A stretch of DNA of 64,000 bases. Source: Panopea generosa. Taxonomy: Eukaryota; Mollusca; Bivalvia; Adapedonta; Hiatellidae. Position 1 is the stretch's first letter. Each line of letters opens with the position of its first letter. The position numbers were made by a program, and so were the translations under genes. The notes under the pieces are model-generated. The model saw nothing but the letters and a program-made list of their open reading frames with translations. It was not told the origin of the DNA and searched no databases. Of the stretch, positions 46,861-60,100 are shown piece after piece. The DNA is taken from assembly GCA_029582155.1 (NCBI GenBank), contig CM055895.1:14436787-14500786 (forward strand), in the 5' to 3' direction.

Positions 46861-48645
46861 GTAAAATACACACTTTTGATATTATTTGGAATGATTATAA
46901 GCTACTAATATTTTGATACAAATTTGAAACATTTTACATGTTACTTTTCAGTTTTGATTTAGACACATTTGTTTGATTACAAATACAATTATATTTTGTA
47001 GATAATGAATTATATCAATCCCCATCCCCGCCCCACAGTGTTTTTATTTTTTCCTTTTTTATTTTCTCCAATCAACTATAATATTTAACTGCTCATTATC
47101 AAGACTAGACCTGCATTTAGAATAATTATTTAATGTTAATAAACCACAATAAAGCATTACTTTCTTTTTAAAAAAATAAGTTTACAAAGTCAGATAAAAG
47201 ATTCAAAGCAGAATATTTTATGACAATTGGGTTGTTTTTTATGCACTTATCTATCATCAATAAATGAACTCCAACATTTAATTTAACATGTATTGTTGCT
47301 TTATAGTTTATAAATTACAATAAGTGAAAAGTATTTTGATAACGTAACAAGGTTGACTCTCATCAATGTTTGTTAGACTGGATGAATACTTATAAGGAAT
47401 TTGTTGGTGAAAATTTGCTCTTTTTAAGTTGTGTACTATTTGCTCAGGAATTTGCAGAGCTTATGCTTATATATTTATTGTTTTAAATATCTCTAACACA
47501 AATGATTAACCTGCAAGATGTTTGATGATATTCCACTATATAACTAACTACTTTATATTAAATTGTAAAAACTGATTTCAATTACATGTATATTGTTCAG
47601 CACGTCTACAAACGCATATATGTACAAGTTATCTTAATGTTTGGTAGCCATTAAGGTGTTGACCCCGGTTTCACTAATTTAACATATTTTGATAATTTCC
47701 TCAGCAATATTTTTAAATGCTAAAACATCACACTTACTGATTATGTTGCAAGTTATACTTTATCATTAAGTAAAGAGGTGTTATGACTGTATGTGGTAAC
47801 TTAACTGTGAAGTATGTCAAATAATAATTAAAAGAGAAAATTAAAAATTATATTGGCTGTGGAGGATTTAGTGGGCACTGCTTGTTATTATTTAATTCCA
47901 ACAGGCAGTCAGACACTCAATGGCTATTAGAAATTTCTAAATGTATATATAATTGTCATGAAATATTTTGTATCAATATGTCTGTTTTTGTACAACTAAA
48001 TTCAAATAAAAATTACAAAAAAATATTTTACAATACTGGTAAACACGTCGTATAAACCAATAATTGCGTGACAATTTTATCCAAAATATAACATGTGGGA
48101 ATTATGTTACATGTGGGAATTATGTTAACAAATACACAACCTCGATTTCCGGTTGAATTGTAAAATAACCGTGCGACTAAAATGCCTATTGATCATTGTT
48201 GACAACACGTCTATTTTCGAATTGTACTATTTCAACACTTACTGTAATTACTTGTTATCCATTGTCGGACAGCAGATGTTAATATTTGAATAATAAGAAA
48301 ATGAATCGGAAGTAATTTGCGTATAATGTCAAATGTTACTGGCAAAATATATTGAATATAACCATGTATATCGTCGAACTCTCCCACAAAAACTGACAAA
48401 TGTTGTTCCATTTTCTAGGTTATGAATTTGAAATATCTTATCTAGCTGTAAACGTTACTAACCATCTTATATGAGCCTTAACACTTTACAACTTTGCATT
48501 ACCTCATGATTTCATATATATGTGAACTGAGTGAATAAAGGATATTGTATTTTTTTAAATTTAGAACATAGTAAAGTGGTAATTTTTATGAGTATAGTAT
48601 AAAGTAAATGAAAGACACAAATACATATTACAACAATTTTATATA
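46861..48645. other. Intronic AT-rich sequence, no feature recognised
   Basis: About 1.8 kb, probably the LINE 3' end followed by unassigned DNA. A C-rich stretch CCCCATCCCCGCCCCACAG at 47019-47038 resembles the one at 3650. A single MITE-like end (GACCCCGGTTTCAC) is near 47663. Nothing else. Confidence 0.5.
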
Positions 48646-48812
48646 TTGAGCACGTGGTCCAGTGGTAGAGCATCGACCAAAGGATCGGGGTGTTGTGGGT
48701 GCAATCCTCTGCCAAGGCTATGTGTGGTGTCCTTGAGCAAGACACTTTGTTTGATTTGTCTAAGTTGCAAGAACATGTTTCACAATCGATGTAAAATAAA
48801 TAAGTGTAAAAC
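48646..48812 (+). mobile_element. tRNA-derived SINE, family B, copy 3 (internally deleted)
   Basis: Head GTGGTCCAGTGGTAGAGCAT, body TGTGTGGTGTCCTTGAGCAA, tail CACAATCGATGTAAAATAAA. Compared with copy 1 at 7557 it lacks about 40 bp between AAGACACTTTG and TTTGATTTGT. Confidence 0.8.
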
Positions 48813-49061
48813 AATTTTATATATTGTGGAGTACTCTTAAAAAATTAAAACGTCATTTCCGGTTTAAATAATTACGTAATATGTCCATGGGGTCAGTGAA
48901 ATAAGATTTTTTGAACAGACCCTACTTTTTTTATCAGATCAAGAAGCTCTTTACTGTTATAACATAACCAGACGTCAGTTTGACGGTTGACTGCGCAAGA
49001 AATTGTAAAATTTAGCATCTAGTTTCTAGGGTGCGTTGTCACCCAATCGAATTTAAGCTTT

Positions 49062-49701
49062 TAGCAGTCTCATATAAATACTAAAATATCCAATGCATGT
49101 CTCATATAAATACTAAAATAGCCAGTGCATGTCTCATATAAATAATACAATATATAGTTCATGTCTCATATAAATAATACAATATATAGTGCATGTCTCA
49201 TATAAATAATAAAATATCCAATGCATGTCTCATATAAATAATAAAATATCATGTGCATGTCTCATATAAATAATAAAATATCCTGTGCATGTCTCATATA
49301 AATAATACAATATATAGTGCATATCTCATATAAATAATAAAATATCCAGTGCATGTCTCATATAAATAATAAAATATCCTGTGCATGTCTCATATAAATA
49401 ATAAAATATCCTGTGCATGTCTCATATAAATAATAAAATATCCAATGCATGTCTCATATAAATAATAAAATATTCAGCGTATGTCTCATATAAATAATAA
49501 AATATATAGTGCATGTCTCATATAATTAATAAAATATCCAATACATGTCTCATATAAATAATAAAATATCCAGTGCATGTCTCATATAAATAATACAATA
49601 TATAGTGCATGTCTCATATAAATAATACAATATATAGTGCATGTCTCATATAAATAATACAATATATAGTGCATGTCTCATATAAATAATGTAATATTCA
49701 G
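49062..49701. repeat. 32-bp minisatellite ending at the exon A' splice acceptor
   Basis: The monomer is GCATGTCTCATATAAATAAT plus AAAATATCCAGT (32 bp), about 20 copies. The last copy runs ATAATGTAATATTCAGAGCA then TGTCGATTT, so the real 3' splice site (TTCAG, ending 49701) and the first exon bases (AGCATGTC) are themselves the last monomer. Most upstream monomers carry a CCA or CCAG before TGCATGTC. Confidence 0.93.
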
Positions 49702-49826
49702 AGCATGTCGATTTGACGAGGAATGTATCAAAGGAAAGAATAAGAAATGTACTGAGGAGAAAATGAGCTCTAAAAAATGTGCATGCAAGTCAACAACACC
49801 AACGACGCCTCCAAATAATGCAAGAC
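49702..49826 (+). CDS. Candidate exon A' of the modular cysteine-rich protein
   Basis: Acceptor TAATATTCAG ends at 49701; donor GTATGT starts at 49827. 125 bp, phases 2 then 1. It reads ACRFDEECIKGKNKKCTEEK, then MSSKKCACKS, then a Thr/Pro linker TTPTTPPNNAR. Cysteine pattern: C-x5-C-x7-C-x9-C-x-C. It is homologous to exon A (39219-39313), which lacks the linker. Base composition is clearly less AT-rich than the flanks. The Thr/Pro linker suggests a boundary between extracellular modules, possibly O-glycosylated. The domain family is not recognised. Confidence 0.6.
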
Positions 49827-50095
49827 GTATGTAGCCTTTGTCTCATTTTTTCTATTATCTTGGCGTTTATAATATACATGTTTAAATACTTATTTCTTTA
49901 TTTTGAAAATTTGATCTACAATATTTTTACAACTTATAGTTAAAGACCCACCTGTTGAAAAAATAAAATGAAATTGATTGCATCCATGGCCGATTTATTA
50001 CAACATTAAAACACACGCGTTTATAGATTTCTTACATGTTGTTGAACTATTTGTCAACATGCCTGGATATTAAACGTGTATGTATTTTTAATCCA
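49827..50095. other. Intron between exons A' and C
   Basis: 269 bp of AT-rich sequence bounded by GTATGT and CAG; no other feature. Confidence 0.5.
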
Positions 50096-50221
50096 GAATG
50101 TACTGTATACGACGGGCATACTCGAGTTGATATTCCTGCAAATCAAAATAACAACTTTGTTAGAATAGCAGATACGTGCAGAGAATGTTGGTGTGCCGAT
50201 CCATCAAACGGAAAGTCCATT
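50096..50221 (+). CDS. Candidate exon C, half-VWC-like module
   Basis: Acceptor GTATTTTTAATCCAG ends at 50095. It enters in phase 1, matching exon A'. It reads CTVYDGHTRVDIPANQNNNF, then VRIADTCRECWCADPSNGKS. The C-(x)n-C-x2-C-x-C spacing is that of the N-terminal half of von Willebrand type C-like modules, which mediate extracellular protein binding; homology is suggested by pattern only. Two donors are possible: GTGTCG at 50222 (phase 1, fits the longer frame of the next exon) or the better-looking GTAAAT at 50230 (phase 0, adding Gly-Val-Gly). The upstream Met at 50036 belongs to intron sequence. Confidence 0.55.
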
Positions 50222-50715
50222 GGTGTCGGGGTAAATATAAATTACCCAAATTTAGAAATGGTTTACCTAAATGCTGTACTTCGTTTCCATCATTTTAGAA
50301 GTGTTTATAGCATATAGAGTTATAAAATGATTGTTCGATTTGATATTATATTGTATCGGTTGTTATACATATAGATTGGAATAACGTTTAAAATTGACAG
50401 TTTTTAATTGTTTTTATGTTTTCAATCAAAAATTGCAGTAAACAACACTTTATCCAGGATATTCAAAATTCTCTATAATTGTATTGTTTCTTTTTTTTTA
50501 ATTATAATGCCTTATTTTTTAAGTTTGTTTACTATCTTCAAAATTCTGTGTTTAGTCTCTAATAATTGTTTTTATTTCACTTACCCGAAAGAACGCTGTC
50601 TTTATATAAAATTTTGCAATGTGACTATATTAACAATGAAATAAAAAGAGTTCTCAAAAACGAAACATGAAATTAAGTATTAACACTTTAAGTGAAACCG
50701 TTTTTTTCTTTGCAG
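50222..50715. other. Intron between exons C and D
   Basis: AT- and T-rich, ending in a strong polypyrimidine tract. Open frames here (for example 50408-50644) are low-complexity Phe/Leu/Ile runs of T-rich DNA and are not called. Confidence 0.45.
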
Positions 50716-50834
50716 CTTTTACTGCACTGCAGGCCGATAAGAAACTGTCTACCACACTTCCTCCGGCTAAAGATCACAAAATAACAAAGATCAATACAAT
50801 AAAAATAGCCAACGCCTTTGTATTGACTTGTTGA
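50716..50834 (+). CDS. Candidate 3' exon D
   Basis: Strong acceptor (TTTTTTTCTTTGCAG, ending 50715). In phase 1 it reads FTALQADKKLSTTLPPAKDH, then KITKINTIKIANAFVLTC and TGA at 50832. The STTLPP stretch recalls the Thr/Pro linker of exon A'. In phase 0 (if exon C uses the GTAAAT donor) it reads LLLHCRPIRNCLPHFLRLKI, then TK and TAA at 50782, followed by an AATAAA at 50798-50803 that could be the polyadenylation signal. The two readings cannot be separated here. The last codons of the phase 1 reading run into the next tandem repeat. Confidence 0.4.
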
Positions 50835-51005
50835 CTTTTAATTTGTTCCGGTTCCTTTTTGTATTGACTTGTTGACTTTAGTTTGTTCCAGGTTTTTTTA
50901 TTGACTTGTTTACTTCAATTTGTTCCGGGCTTTTTATATCCACTTGTTGACTTTCATTTGTTCCGGGATTTTTTTATCGACTTGTTGACTTTTAATTTAT
51001 TCGGT
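50815..51005. repeat. Short tandem repeat, about 45 bp, four to five copies
   Basis: Units of TATTGACTTGTTGACTTTAA, TTTGTTCCGG and a T-run. Copies begin near 50820, 50862, 50899, 50939 and 50977. It overlaps the end of candidate exon D. Confidence 0.85.
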
Positions 51006-51154
51006 TACTTGGCAAGTTTTTCTGCTTTACAAGAATGCAAACGTGCGAGCAAATATCGGTTTGCTTATTAAGGTTGGAATTCAAGTGAGCGTAAAAGATA
51101 AACCTAAAAACTGTAAGAGAAGCAAGTGGTATTACTTTTCTCAATTTCAAGATA

Positions 51155-54100
51155 AAATTATAGAACCTGTGCAGTTTACATCAGCATATCTTGGTGGTAT
51201 CATTAGTCTCAATAACACGACAGAGTTATAGAACCTATGCAGTTTACACCAGCATATCTTGGCGGTATCATTAGTCTCAATAACATGACAGCGTTATAAA
51301 ACCTATGCAGTTTACATCAGCATATCTTGGTGGTATCACTATTCTCAATATCATGACACAGTTATAGAACCTGCCCAATTTACATCAGCATATCCTGGCG
51401 GTATCACTAGTCTCAATAACATGACAGAGTTATAGAACGTGTGCAGTTTACATCAGCATATATCCAGGTGGTATCACTAGTCTCAATAACATGACAGAGT
51501 TATAAATCTGTGCAGTTTACATCAGCATATATCCTGGTGGTATCACTAGTCTCAATAACATGACAGAGTTATAGAACCTGTGCAGTTTACATCAGCATAT
51601 ATCCTGGTGGTATCACTAGTCTCAATATCATGACAGAGTTATAGAATCTGTGTAGTTTACATCAGCATATATCCTGGTGGTATCACTAGTCTAAATATAA
51701 TGACAGAGTTATAGAACCTGTGCAGTTTACATCAGCATATATCCAGGTGGTATCACTAGTCTCAATAACATGACAGAGTTAAAGAATCTGTGCAGTTTAC
51801 ATCAGCATATATCCTGGTGGTATCACTAGTCTCAATATCATGACAGAGTTATAGAACCTATGTAGTTTACATCAGCATATCTTGGTGGTAGTACTAGTCT
51901 CAATATCATGACAGAGTTATAGAACCTGTACAGTTTACATCACCATAACAAGGTGGTATCACTAGTCTCAATAACATTGCAGAGTTATAGAACCTGTGCA
52001 GTTTACATCAGCATATATCCAGGTGGTATCAATAGTCTCAATAACATGACAGAGTTATAGAACATGTGCAGTTTACATCAGCATATATTGGTGGTATCAC
52101 TAGTCTGAATATCATGACAGAGTTATAAAACCTGTACAGTTTACATCAGCATATCAAGGTGGTATCATTATTCTCAATATCATGACAGAGTTATAGATCC
52201 TGTACAGTTTACATCAGCATATATTGGTGGTATCACTAGTCTCAATAACATGACAAAATTATAGAACCTGTGCAGTTTACATCAGTATATCCTGGTGGTA
52301 TCACTAGTCTCAAAAACATGAAAGAGTTATAGAACCTGTGCAGTTTACATCAGCATATATTGATGGTATCACTAGTCTGAATATCATGACAGAGTTATAG
52401 AACCTCTACAGTTAACATCAGCATATCAAGGTGGTATCACTATTCTAAATATCATGACAGAGTTATAGAACATGTGCAGTTTACATCAGCATAACCTCGT
52501 GGTATCACTGGTCTCAATAACATGACAAAGTTATAGAACCTGTGCAGTTTACATTAGCATATATCCTGGTGGTATCACTAGTCTCAATATCATGACAGAG
52601 TTATAGAACCTGTGTAGTTTACATCAGCATATATCCTGGTGGTATCACTAGTCTCAATAACATGACAGAGTACTAAACCTGTGCAGTTTACATCAGCATA
52701 TCTTGGTGGTATCACTAGTCTCAATAACATGACAAAGTTATAGAACCTGTGCAGTTTACATCAGCAAATATCCTGGTGGTATCACTATTCTCAATAACAT
52801 GACAGAGTTATAGAACCTGTGCAGTTTACATCAGCATATATCCTTATGGTATCACTAGTCTCAATAACATGACAGAGTTAAAGAATCTGTGCAGTTTCCA
52901 CAGCATATCCTAGTGGTATCACTAATTTCAATATCATGACAGAGTTAAAGAACCTGTGAGGTTTACATCAGCATATCCTAGTGGTATCACTAGTCTCAAT
53001 AACATGACAGAGTTATAGAACGTGTGCAGTTTACATCAGCATATATCCTGGTGGTATCACTAGTCTCAATAACATGACACAGTTATAGAACCTGTGCAGT
53101 TTACATCAGCATATCCTAGTGCTATCACTAGTCTCAATATCATGACAGAGTTATAGAACCTGTGAGGTTTACATCAGCATATCCTAGTGGTATCACTAGA
53201 CTCAATAACATGAGAGTTATAGAACCTGTGTAGTTTACATCAGCATATATCCTGGTGGTATCACTAGTCTCAATATCATGACAGAGTTATAGAACCAGTG
53301 TAGTTTACATCAGCATATATCCTGGTGGTATCACTAGTCTCAATATCATGACAGAGTTATAGAACCTGTGTAGTTTACATCAGCATATATCCTGGTGGTA
53401 TCACTAGTCTCAAGAACATGACAGAGTTATAGAACCTGTGTAGTTTACATCAGCATATATCCTGGTGGTATCACTAGTCTCAATAACTTGACAGAGTTAA
53501 AGAATATGTGCAGTTTACATCAGCATATATCCTGGTGGTATCACTAGTCTCAATATCATGACAGAGTTATAGAACCTGTGTAGTTAACATCAGCATATAT
53601 CCTGGTGGTATCACCAGTCTCAATAACATGACAGAGTTATAAAACCTGTGCAGTTTACATCAGCATATATTGGTGGTATCACTAGTCTAAATATCATGAC
53701 AGAGTTAAAGAATCTGTGCAGTTTATATCAGCATATATCCTGGTGGTATCACTAGTCTCAATATCATGACACAGTTATAGAACCTGTGTAGTTTACATCA
53801 GCATATATCCTGGTGGTATCACTAGTCTCAGTAACATGACAGAGTTATAGAACGTGTGCAGTTTACATCAGCATATATCCAGGTGGTATCACTAGTCTCA
53901 ATAACATGACAGAGTTATAAATCTGTGCAGTTTACATCAGCATATATCCTGGTGGTATCACTAGTCTCAATAACATGACAGAGTTATAGAACCTGTGCAG
54001 TTTACATCAGCATATATCCTGGTGGTATCACTAGTCTCAATATCATGACAGAGTTATAGAATCTGTGTAGTTTACATCAGCATATATCCTGGTGGTATCA

Positions 54101-57100
54101 CTAGTCTAAATATAATGACAGAGTTATAGAACCTGTGCAGTTTACATCAGCATATATCCAGGTGGTATCACTAGTCTCAATAACATGACAGAGTTAAAGA
54201 ATCTGTGCAGTTTACATCAGCATATATCCTGGTGGTATCACTAGTCTCAATATCATGACAGAGTTATAGAACCTATGTAGTTTACATCAGCATATCTTGG
54301 TGGTAGTACTAGTCTCAATATCATGACAGAGTTATAGAACCTGTACAGTTTACATCACCATAACAAGGTGGTATCACTAGTCTCAATAACATTGCAGAGT
54401 TATAGAACCTGTGCAGTTTACATCAGCATATATCCAGGTGGTATCAATAGTCTCAATAACATGACAGAGTTATAGAACATGTGCAGTTTACATCAGCATA
54501 TATTGGTGGTATCACTAGTCTGAATATCATGACAGAGTTATAAAACCTGTACAGTTTACATCAGCATATCAAGGTGGTATCATTATTCTCAATATCATGA
54601 CAGAGTTATAGATCCTGTACAGTTTACATCAGCATATATTGGTGGTATCACTAGTCTCAATAACATGACAAAATTATAGAACCTGTGCAGTTTACATCAG
54701 TATATCCTGGTGGTATCACTAGTCTCAAAAACATGAAAGAGTTATAGAACCTGTGCAGTTTACATCAGCATATATTGATGGTATCACTAGTCTGAATATC
54801 ATGACAGAGTTATAGAACCTCTACAGTTAACATCAGCATATCAAGGTGGTATCACTATTCTAAATATCATGACAGAGTTATAGAACATGTGCAGTTTACA
54901 TCAGCATAACCTCGTGGTATCACTGGTCTCAATAACATGACAAAGTTATAGAACCTGTGCAGTTTACATTAGCATATATCCTGGTGGTATCACTAGTCTC
55001 AATATCATGACAGAGTTATAGAACCTGTGTAGTTTACATCAGCATATATCCTGGTGGTATCACTAGTCTCAATAACATGACAGAGTACTAAACCTGTGCA
55101 GTTTACATCAGCATATCTTGGTGGTATCACTAGTCTCAATAACATGACAAAGTTATAGAACCTGTGCAGTTTACATCAGCAAATATCCTGGTGGTATCAC
55201 TATTCTCAATAACATGACAGAGTTATAGAACCTGTGCAGTTTACATCAGCATATATCCTTATGGTATCACTAGTCTCAATAACATGACAGAGTTAAAGAA
55301 TCTGTGCAGTTTCCACAGCATATCCTAGTGGTATCACTAATTTCAATATCATGACAGAGTTAAAGAACCTGTGAGGTTTACATCAGCATATCCTAGTGGT
55401 ATCACTAGTCTCAATAACATGACAGAGTTATAGAACGTGTGCAGTTTACATCAGCATATATCCTGGTGGTATCACTAGTCTCAATAACATGACACAGTTA
55501 TAGAACCTGTGCAGTTTACATCAGCATATCCTAGTGCTATCACTAGTCTCAATATCATGACAGAGTTATAGAACCTGTGAGGTTTACATCAGCATATCCT
55601 AGTGGTATCACTAGACTCAATAACATGAGAGTTATAGAACCTGTGTAGTTTACATCAGCATATATCCTGGTGGTATCACTAGTCTCAATATCATGACAGA
55701 GTTATAGAACCAGTGTAGTTTACATCAGCATATATCCTGGTGGTATCACTAGTCTCAATATCATGACAGAGTTATAGAACCTGTGTAGTTTACATCAGCA
55801 TATATCCTGGTGGTATCACTAGTCTCAAGAACATGACAGAGTTATAGAACCTGTGTAGTTTACATCAGCATATATCCTGGTGGTATCACTAGTCTCAATA
55901 ACTTGACAGAGTTAAAGAATATGTGCAGTTTACATCAGCATATATCCTGGTGGTATCACTAGTCTCAATATCATGACAGAGTTATAGAACCTGTGTAGTT
56001 AACATCAGCATATATCCTGGTGGTATCACCAGTCTCAATAACATGACAGAGTTATAAAACCTGTGCAGTTTACATCAGCATATATTGGTGGTATCACTAG
56101 TCTAAATATCATGACAGAGTTAAAGAATCTGTGCAGTTTATATCAGCATATATCCTGGTGGTATCACTAGTCTCAATATCATGACACAGTTATAGAACCT
56201 GTGTAGTTTACATCAGCATATATCCTGGTGGTATCACTAGTCTCAGTAACATGACAGAGTTATAGAACCTGTGTAGTTTATATCAGCATATATCCTGGTG
56301 GTTTCACTAGTCTCAATAACATGACAGAGTTATAGAACCCGTGTAGTTTACATCAGCATATATCCTGGTCGTATCACTAGTCTCAATACCACGACAGAGT
56401 TATAGAACATGTGCAGTTTACATCAGCATATCCTAGTGGTATCATTAGTCTCAATATCATGACAGAGTTATAGAACCTGTGAGGTTTACATCAGCATATC
56501 CTGGTGGTATCACTAGTCTCAATAACATGAGAATTATAGAACCTGTGTAGTTTACATCAGCATATATCCTGGTGGTATCACTAGTCTCAATATCATGACA
56601 GAGTTATAGAACCTGTGTAGTTTAAATCAGCATATATCCTGGTGGTATCACTAGTCCCAATAACATGACCGAGTTATAGAACCTGTGTAGTTTACATCAG
56701 CATATATCCTGGTGGTTTTGCTAGTCTCAATAACATGACAGAGTTATAGAACCCGTGTAGTTTACATCAGCATATATCCTGGCGGTATCACTAGTCTAAA
56801 TAACATGACAGAGTTATAGAACCTGTGTAATTTACATCAGCATATCTTAATGGTAGTACATATCTCAATATCATGACAAAGTTATAGAACCTGTACAGTT
56901 TATATCAGCATATCAAGGTGGTATCACTAGTCTCAATAACATGGCAGAGTTATAGAACCTGTGCAGTTTACATCAGCATATATCCTGGGGGTATCACCAG
57001 TCTCAATAACATGACAGAGTTATAGAACCTGCCCATTTTACATCAATATATCCTAGTGGTATCACTAGTCTCAATAACATGACACAGTTATAGAACCTGT

Positions 57101-60100
57101 ACAGTTTACATCAGCATATATCCTGGTGGTACACTATTGTCACTATCAATGACAGAGTTATTATAGAACCTGTACAGTTTACATCAGCATATATCCTGGC
57201 GGTATCAATAGTCTAATTAACATGACAAAGTTATAGAACCTGTGCAGTTTACATCAGCATATATCCTGGTGGTATCACGAGTCTCAATAACATGACAGAG
57301 TTATACAACCTGTGAAGTTTACATCAGCATATCCTAGTGGTATCACTACTCTCAATAACATGACAGAGTTATAGAACGTGTTCAGTTTACATCAGCATAT
57401 ATCCTGGTGGTATCACTAGTCTCAATAACATGACAGAGTTATAGAACCTGTGAGGTTTACATCAGCATATCCTAGTGGTATCACTTGTCTCAATATCATG
57501 ACAGAGTTATAGAACCTGTGGGGTTTACATCAGCATATCGTAGTGGTATCACTAGTCTCAATAACATGACAGAGTCATAGAACGTGTGCAGTTTACATCA
57601 GCATATATCCTGGTGGTATCACTAGTCTCAATAACATGACAGAGTTATAGAACCTGTACAGTTTACATCAGCATATCCTAGTGGTATCACTAGTCTCAAT
57701 ATCATGACAGAGTTATAGAACCTGTGTAGTTTACATCTGCATATCCTAGTGGTATCACTATTCTCAATAACATGAAAGTTATAGAACCTGTGCAGTTTAC
57801 ATCAGCATATCCTAGTGGTATCACTTGTCTCAATATCATGACAGAGTTATAGAACCTGTGAGGTTTACATCAGCATATCCTAGTGGTATCACTGGTCTCA
57901 ATAACATGACAGAGTTATAGAATGTGTGCAGTTTACATCAGCATATCCTGGCGGTACCACTAGTCTCAATAACATGACAGAGTTATAAAACGTGTGCGTT
58001 TACATCAGCATATATCCTGGTGGTATCACTAGTCTCAATAACATGACAGAGTTATAGAATCTGTGTAGTTTACAGCAGCATATACCTGTTGTTATCACTA
58101 GTCTCAATAACATGACAGAGTTATAGAACCTGTATAGTTTACATCAGCATATATCCTGGATGTATCACTAGTCTCAATATCATGACAGAGTTATAGAACC
58201 TGTGCAGTTTACATCAGCATATATCCTGGTGGTATCACTAGTCTCAATAACATGACAGAGTTATAGAACCTGTGCAGTTTACATCAGCATATATCCTAGT
58301 GGTATCACTAGTCTCAATATCATGACAGAGTTATAGAACCTGTGCAGTTTACATCAGCATATATCCTGGTGGAATCACTAGTCTCAATAACATGACAGAG
58401 TTATAGAACCTGTGTAGTTTACATCAGCATATACTCTTTTGGTATCACTAGTCTCAATATCATGACAGAGTTATAGAACCTGTGTAGTTTACATCAGCAT
58501 ATATCCTGGTGGTATCACTAGTCTTAATAACATGACAGAGTTAAAGAATCTGTGCAGTTTACATCAGCATATATCCTGGTGGTATCACTAATCTCAATAT
58601 CATGACAGAGTTATAGAACCTGTATAGTTAACATCAGCATATCAAGGTGGTATCACTAGTCTCAATAACATTACAAAGTTATAGAACCTGTGCAGTTTAC
58701 ATCAACATATATTGGTGGTATCACTAGTCTGAATATCATGACAGAGTTATAAAACCTGTACAGTTTACATCAGCATATCAAAGTGGTATCACTAGTCTCA
58801 ATATCATGACAGAGTTATAGGTCCTGCAAAGTTTACATCAGCGTATATTGGTGGTATCACTAGTCTCAATAACATGACAAAGTTATAGAACCAGTGCAGT
58901 TAACATCAGCATATCTTGGTGGTATCACTAGTCTCAAAAACATGAAAGAGTTATAGAACCTGTGCAGTTTACATCAGCATATATTGATGGTATCACTAGT
59001 CTGAATATCATGACAGAGTGATAGAACCTGTACAGTTAACATCAGCATATCAATGTGGTATCACTATTCTAAATATCATGACAGAGTTATAGAACCTGTA
59101 CAGTTTACATCAACATATATTGGTGGTATCACTAGTCTCAATAATATGACAAAGTTATAGAACCTGTGCAGTTTACATTAGCATATCCTGGTGGTATCAC
59201 TAGTCTCAATATCGTGACAAAAGTTATAGAACGTGTGCAGTTTACACCAGCATATCCCGGCGGTATCACTAGTCTCAATAACATGACAGAGTTATAGAAC
59301 CTGTGTAGTTTACATCAGCATATATCCTGGTGGTATCACTAGTCTCAATAACATGACAGAGTTAAAGAATCTGTGCAGTTTACATCAGCATATATCCTGG
59401 TGGTATCACTAGTCTCAATATTATGACAGAGTTATAGAACCTGCCCAATTTACATCAATATATCCTGGTGGTACACTATTGTCAATATCAATGACAGAGT
59501 TATTATAGAACCTGTGCAGTTTACATCAGCATATATCCTGGCGGTATCACTGGTCTCAATAACATGACAAAGTTATAGAACGTGTGCAGTTTACATCAGC
59601 ATATATCCTGGTGGTATCACTAGTCTCAATAACATGACAGAGTTATAAAACCTGTAAGGTTTACATCAGCATATCCTAGTGGTATCACTAGTATCAATAT
59701 CATGACAGAGTTATAGAACCTGTGAGGTTTACATCAGCATATCCTAGTGGTATCACTAGTATCAATAACATGACAAAGTTATAGAACCTGTGCAGTTTAC
59801 ATTAGCATATATCCTGGTGGTATCACTAGTCTCAATAACATGACAGAGTTATAGAACCTGTGAGATTTACATCAGCATATCCTTGTGGTATTACTAGTCT
59901 CAATATCATGACAGAGTTATAGAACCTGTGAGGTTTACATCTGCATATCCTAGTGGTATCACTAGTCTCAATAACATGACAGAGTCATAGAACGTGTGCA
60001 GTTTACATCAGCATATATCCTGGTGGTATCACTAGTCTCAATATCATGACAGAGTTATAGAACCTGTGAAGTTTACATCAGCATATCCTAGTGGTATCAC

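Noticed and set aside
51043-51231. 62-codon frame just before the satellite, possible further exon
   Set aside because: It runs into satellite monomers, lacks a convincing acceptor and donor pair, and shows no homology to the other cysteine-rich exons.
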